Shown piece by piece: positions 13,542 to 21,298 of a DNA stretch of 64,000 nt. Within the stretch, counting starts at the first letter, position 1; each line of letters begins with the position of its first letter. A program made the position numbers and the translations under genes. The notes under the pieces are model-generated. The model was given only the letters and a program-made list of their open reading frames with translations. It was not told where the DNA came from and searched no databases. Source of the DNA: Silurus meridionalis (lineage: Eukaryota > Chordata > Actinopteri > Siluriformes > Siluridae); NCBI RefSeq assembly GCF_014805685.1, contig NC_060890.1:19851500-19915499 (forward strand), written 5' to 3'.

Positions 13542-16500
13542 TTATTTATTTATTTATTTATTTATTTTATTTTATTTTTTTTAAAGTGGTAGAACTATAG
13601 TATGTAGATATTTAACGGAATTGTTCTGGTTATTGTGTATAGTGTTTATTTTTTGTACACATCTTTTGGTCATTCATTATAGATGTCATTCTAAATGCAC
13701 TTTCTTTAACATATCCAGCAACTTCCTGTTTGGTGTAGACAGCTTAAGTATCCATTAAGACTACAGGATATTCTCAGCCTTTCTATGAGACACAGAGTTA
13801 ATTCACAGAGTATGTCGCAGCTGAATCAGCAGCCAATGACTCAATTTAGACTACCATGGAATGGCTTCTGAATCATCTGCCTTAAACTGCAAATTGGGTA
13901 ATTCTGAAATAAATCATCAGCAAGTGAACCAGTGTCAAATAATTCACATCTAACAAAATTGCATTTAAGCATGATAGGAAACAGATGCTCTTCAATTTCC
14001 TGTTGTTCTATTGAATGTGTTGGTTGTATATGTTTTCTTTATCAGGTGACAATTTCCATAATACAAAGCCTGTGTACTGAAGAGATATTCGGACTGCTCA
14101 TTCAGCGTTTCTATGGACTTAGTTGCTACCAAACATGTTTAGAAATGAAGAAGGAACTACAACGTGCAGATTGACACTAGTGTCATTTTTTAAAAGTAGA
14201 AAATTATTTTCTCAGCATCAACTTTCAGTTCACTGAGTGCTTTTTTAACTCTGTGATCATCATGAACAGCAGAAAATACATAGAGAACTCACGTTGTATT
14301 CTTCTCGGAAGAGTTTCCCATCATCGGCAGACCGGATGCGGTACTCTTCCTCCAAGTTATCTACAGGAATGGGTAAATAGGTTTTGGATGTAGAGGGTGA
14401 TCTCTGCAACAAAACCACCGTCTGTGCCTCTGTAACAAAACAAGATAAGGGAATTTAACTCTAGCAATTAAAAGAAGCTGGAGACAGACTTATGATCAAA
14501 TTCATTGTCCATTTATTTCTTCATTTAATTATTCATTCTTCAGTAAGCACTTTTGCCCAGGTCTGATTAATCCCGTCTCGGGATTATTTGGCATGAGAAG
14601 TAACCAGAGAACCTGAATGAAACGCACATGGACATAAAGAGATCAGCAAAAATTCCCCACAGACAGTAACCTGAGCTCAGGATCGAATTTCATGCCCTAA
14701 ACACATAAACACTACCCACTGCACCACTGTGGCTTGAGCTTATTATTATATACTCATTAAATGATGTGTCACAACTTGTTATTTAAGCATGTATCCTACT
14801 TTAAAAAAAAAAAAAAAAAAAAAAAAGGATTCAGCATTCCTTATGTTATAATTATTATGTTTTTTTTTTGCATGGTTACTAATAATTATCACAGATATAC
14901 ATAATAGCCTAATAGTCAACTCAGATATAAAACATTAATATTTAAAATAGGATTTTCATATTCATAATACATATTTTACTCTAGGAGTGATAGCTGAGAT
15001 TACACCGTTGTCTGTTAAATCTCATTTTTCATCATTTCAAATCCTTTCTTGGCATCTTTCTTTTCTGCATGTAACCACTAAATATGACAATATATTTCAC
15101 ATAATTCACCTGTAGGGCATTTTGCAGATGCCCTCATCAAAAACTACTTTATTTCTGTTATACACAAGAGCAAGTAAGGATTAAGGGCCTTGCCCTTCTA
15201 ATAAAAAAACTACCACTTCCATTTATTTATTACAGTCGTTATCTTACTTGACAGTACTGACATCTAATCATCAGAGAGACTTGCTGTAACTATTGCAAAA
15301 TCTTAATTTTTGACCAAATTATGCTGCTCATTTGGCCTGTACTACAAACCCTTGGACCCCCGGTGTTCTCCGTGTCATGGTGTAGATATAACTGGTATGA
15401 AGTAAACAGTTTTAACCCTCAGAGGTTTGGTGCAAGCACTGCATATTGGAACATTTATTAATTGACTGAATTATCCTTTTTGAAAATCTGAAAATTAATA
15501 TATAATGAAATAAAAATCCTAATTTTGTTTTATAATCCAAACTAAATAACAAAAAGGACAATCTTTGTTACTGCTGAACTGGAGCTATTATTGCATATAT
15601 GGAACTTTGAAGCTGGGAGTGGATTTGCAAGCAAGATTTGTTCAATGTTAAGATCAAAACTCACTTAACAAAATGCAATTCAAACTCTACAATAAATTAT
15701 TTATACATTGTTATATAAATATATAAATAATAAATAAAATCTGATTATTTCAAACCATTACAGAATATGATTTACACATAAATGACTAAATACAAAAAGC
15801 AAATTGAGGAAAAAATTAAAGTCTAAAATTCTCATATTAAGTCTTAAATTAATTTACATTCTGGGAAACTAAATTCAGTCTAGTTAAAGTGAACCCGTAG
15901 GAATAAATGAAAAACACAAACATGACTCAATCCCGATCACAAGCATATAACAGCGTGAACAACCCAGCCCGTTTTATACATGAAAAGGGGCAAAGTTAGA
16001 GTGTTCCAGCGAAGACTTATTCAGGTTTGGGTCAATGATGTGTGAAACCAGAGTTCTGAACATTTCTGATCAGTGAAGCTTGAGACACAGTTTTAAGGGT
16101 ATGCTAGAAATCCAACATACACAAGCATAGATCACATAATGATTTATAAGCACCCATCACTGCATAACACACCTCAACAATGAATTATAATGAATGGACA
16201 TTCAGTGCCACCCAGATAAGGATGTGTTCCCTTCTGAATCTGGTTCCTCTAAAGGTTTCTTCCTCATGTCATTTCAGGGGGGTTTTCCTTACCACAGTCG
16301 CCACTGGTTTGCTCAATAGGGATAAATATAAAATAATAAGGAACAACCTTATAAGCACTAAACGTAGACAATCTTTTATATAACAAAATTATAAACTCTT
16401 TATATCTGTATATTCTGCTTTGATACAATGTCAACAGTTAAACACGTTTTATGAATACAATTTAATTGAATTGAATAATGAATCAGTGTATTACATTGTG

Positions 16501-19500
16501 CACCATAGTAGCCTGGCATTTACACTTCACAACCACAAGCCAGTTTAAGTACAAAGAAGCAGCACTAGGTCATTTGTTAGCTCTATAAACTGAAGTAGAG
16601 GGTCAAACAAAAAGAAATAAAATGTGTATATTTTTTGGAGAAAGTTATTCATTTATTTATTTGTTTGTTTGTTCATACACATTTTAACCGCGAACTACTG
16701 AATCGTGAAAGAATTAGTCACTAATGAAATAGAAATCGTGAGGCTGAAGTTGGTGATACTTGCGCATAGGCTTAACATGTACAGTAGCATATCTATATCT
16801 ATTATAGTTTTAGTAATTCAAAATACTTTTCATTACACGAGTGCTTATGTAGACAAAAGTGCTAATGTTGGTGACTAGAACAAATCTTAAGTGAGATAAT
16901 AGGCAAAGAATTGGAGCTGCATGTTAAACAGGCTCGATATGAAGGAAAGAATTTATTCAGTGTCTTCCAAGAGCATTCTTTATGGCTCCTATTTCAGTAT
17001 TTCAGGATTTCAAGTTTTATTTTAAATACAGCCCAGCTTAAGCAGCAGGAAAAAAATATTCGGTATGCGAAATTAAGTCTTAGAGCTTCTGTACAATATA
17101 TGCAATAGAAGATTTTCATGGATTAGATTGCACCAGATATACAATATCTGATAAACAGATAAAATAAAAGCCAACATGGTCATACGACTTGAGTGATAAG
17201 TGAATAAATGCAGGTCAATGTTACTGCAAAAAGTTTGAGTTATTCTTACTATAATAGTTACTATAATTTTTCACAAATTGCTCCTGTAAAATGGGACTGT
17301 AACAGTAGTTTTTTTTATTTACCTCATATCTTGGGCTTTTTCTTAACTAGTCTAAAAAACATCCTTGTCAACAAAGTTCCTCTTAAAACTACAGTTGATA
17401 TGAATTATATGTGGCAACCCTCAAAATGTTATACTCCTATATGCCTAAAATGTTTACCCTCAGTAATTTCACCCAAACAGGCACTTCCTGTTAAAGCAGG
17501 TTAGTGGGGAAATTAATTAGTTTACTGCTAGTTACAAATACATGACATACCCTAGATGGAGAAAAGCTGTATAAATTTGTATTACCACCAGTAAGCAACA
17601 TAAATGGGTTTGTGCGCAAAATTGCTTTTTCTCTAGCTTTATTATCCGAGAGGCGATAGCCATAGACAGAGACAATATTACAATATTACAGTTGATTTAG
17701 CATTTAATCTGCACATACAAGTATAATCAAACTGTATAGAAATAACAATGTCTAGTCCTGCATATCTTTAAGTAATAGGAGTAAAAACATGTATGAATTA
17801 TATTTTTTGTCATATTAACTACATTATTACCTTCTGCACGTAACAAACTGGCTCATTGTGCCATGGCGCATATACATTTTTGGTATTTCCTGGGCACACT
17901 GGGGCATGGGCACCTTTATTTTAACTCTCACCTGATAATATCTTACAATTCACACTGTATATCAGGTTACCTACCTATATTTGCAGGTAGACAACGGCAG
18001 ACTAGAATATTGCTATTGTTTATTATCCTCTACCATTTATTAGTGTTACTTTCTGACCACAGCACTGCTATGCCTGTATAACTATGTAGTGTTTAGAAGA
18101 CCCAACAGCACTAATACAGCACTAATACACTACAACACACACTACCATGTGAAAGTCACTGTGTCACAGTAGGTTTATATCATATATTATAGGATATTAT
18201 AACAGAGTGCAGTGGTGTATATCCTCCAGTCTTTTTATATCAATGTAGTTGGTGGTATTATAAAAATACAGCATACGTTGAATAGCTAACAAACTTTCGA
18301 TTAATTTCACTGCAATTTTCAATGCAGCTGTTCGGCCTCATTTCTTTTGAGAAACAGGGTTTAGAATATCTCGCTATGTGAATTCAGTAGGTCTCAATTT
18401 CCTAATAAGGCTAAATAAAAGCTGAGAGCAAAAAATGAAGCGTTCCCATTGTTACAGTGTCTTGGAAAGAACAAAGTTTCACAGTAGTTGATGAAATAGC
18501 AGTGTACGATTTAAGGAATCTCTCAATTAAACTGCAATACTGAAAGATTATCTATCAACCTATGACACATTATACAGTATTATAAAATACTTTCCCAGGC
18601 ACTAGGATTCCCAGGCAAGAAAAGATATAAACAATAATACCTGATCTGCAAAAACCACATAACAACGTAGAGACTAAATGAATCAGATATGAAGACGAAA
18701 ACCAAAAAATAATTGAAGTGATAATAAAACACATTTCTTTTATATCTACGTTGGCCTTTTGTTCCTTACAGCATTTGTCATACTTAATTATAGTTTTACT
18801 GCGAACTACCTCACCATCCTGGACAAATAAAGACATAGAAATATTTACCAAACCCCAAGAGAATAGATTTGAATGAACTGTTGATTTTTGTTCTTAGTCA
18901 GAGCTTCTTGTACAACAGACTGAAGAGAACAGCAGCATTGTGCATCCGGTTCCTGATGCAAATAAACATTGAGCTACCAAGAAACCACATGTCACATTCT
19001 AATCTTACAGCGTTTTTATAGACACGATAGAGCATTTTAAGTGACAAGTTCTAGTCACTGACAGTGAATAGACTGAAGTTGAGAGAGACATTTCAATGAC
19101 AGATCACAGTACCTTGTTCTTCCAGAATGCCATTTGGTATCTTCTTGTCGACTACAGTGATGTCGGCTTTTTGGCGGTTTTTGAGCCTAGGCAAATTAAA
19201 TGGAGAACAAATTTAGAAATGGAGAACTCTACAGAAATACATAGACAACTGTATGTAGTCATATAGTATATATACAGTCATGTGATATACCAAAACGTGT
19301 TCTTTAAACTCTTCGAACAAGAAAACAGTGCTGTAAATACTGTATGTTTTTCTTACCATCGGAAATTAAGGCTGTTCTTTCTCATCAGAGGTTGAGTTTT
19401 GGCACTCAATCTAAGACGTTAACAACCCAGATAATGTTGGACTTGAACCTTAGTCTTGTCTCTAAATGTATGAGTGTGAGTGTGTGTTCCTATGTGTCAC

Positions 19501-19572
19501 TTTCAGTTCCTGCCTTCATGAAGTGGGTGGAGTGTCTGGAAATGACGTAACATTCAATGTGCATGTAGATGA

Positions 19573-19648
<76 letters not shown>

Positions 19649-19706
19649 TAGTGCGTGACTGTGTATGTGTGTGTATGTGTGTAGGTGTGTGCGTGAGTGT
19701 GTGTAG

Positions 19707-19761
<55 letters not shown>

Positions 19762-21235
19762 GTACCTGAGGCAGTAGCACGTTACCAAAGCCAGAATTAG
19801 CACTAGCAGTGAGAGTACGAGCAGTGTGGGCAGGATATGAGTGTTGCTGTACCCTTGGTTGTCTAAAGGAAGAAGGAGAGGCAGTCAAATGCATTTCAAA
19901 CAAAGGAACAGGAAGCTGAGCCCCCACTGAGCTGCACAAGCTGGAATGGAAGTTCTGGGTGAGCTGATCCTGCCCTCAGCTGCCAGCAAACTCATTATAC
20001 CTGATGTAACAAACTGCTTGTGTGATGATTTGACGGGCACTGGTAAATCCCAGTCATTTACCTAACAGCGGGTTGTGACATTAAACCCAGCACACGGGTT
20101 ATTTTGGTTTTTTTATTTTTTTAGCAGTCTGGCAATCAAAAACCACTCTGATATTATAATTAATTATAAGCCATGGCAGACTCTCCATGGGTGCACCGAG
20201 TGAAGATGACGCTCAGATGAACACAACAGCATGCATTTATACAATATTTACATACAAAGCTGAGGTTTTTAAAAAAGGTTACTATTAATTGGTTAAACAA
20301 GACAAACTATCTTTTAATATGTAATATGTAAGAGTTTGTTTCTTGATTTGATCAGTCGCAGATATTTTCTTTAATCTGGAGATTCAAAAGCCTAACAACA
20401 GCACACAGACCTTCTATTCTGGTTTGACACATTGCCATTATGTTAAATCACATTCAATCTATTGTGATTTTATTGTATCCAGTGACTAAATGGTGAAAGA
20501 ATTACTTGCCTCATGTTAATTTGTACCTACCCATACAGAAATGTAATATATAAAGAAAAGATAGTTAATAAATGTGAAGATGTATGAACATATTTGTAGT
20601 TCTATTGGTTGCTTGAAACATATATAATAAAGTATATTTACAAACCTGTGGAAATTATTATTATTATTATTTTTTATTTAACACCATTCATGATACATTA
20701 AAGTAGAACATAATATATGAGATACCTGATGTTGAGTTACGGAATTAGTTACTATGTGAAAATAGTGTCACAAAGACGTTAATGTAGAATTTGCTCATGG
20801 GACTATTTACAACTGATACACTCCTATAGAGTAATTTGAGAGGTCAGTCTTGTTCTTATCCTAAGCATCTCTGCTGTTGGATGTAAATCCACCAAATGCA
20901 TACATGTAAATGCAGGGAAATTAAATGATTCAAGCTCTTCTGTGAATAGAAGCAAACAGTTCATATAAGATATATTTGAAAATGCTATAAAATAACTATT
21001 ATTGTTCCAAATTACTCTTTCATAATATAAATGTAATGGATCCAAAACCAACCTGATTAAATTTCAAAGATTTTTCTTTTTACTTAGGAAGCAAATGTAA
21101 ACCAATAATAAATGTTTGAAAATTAAACATGTTTTTGACCATTTATTTTACAGAATTAAGGACATGTAAGGTAGTTATATAAGGTAACTAATAATCAGTT
21201 ACTGAAAAAGAGTAAATGTTATATATTACACATAT

Positions 21236-21298
<63 letters not shown>

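Noticed and set aside
19490..19939. 149-codon minus-strand frame rich in Thr-His
   Set aside because: It is translated (CA)n. It overlaps the transmembrane exon but in a different frame from the real splice-defined one.
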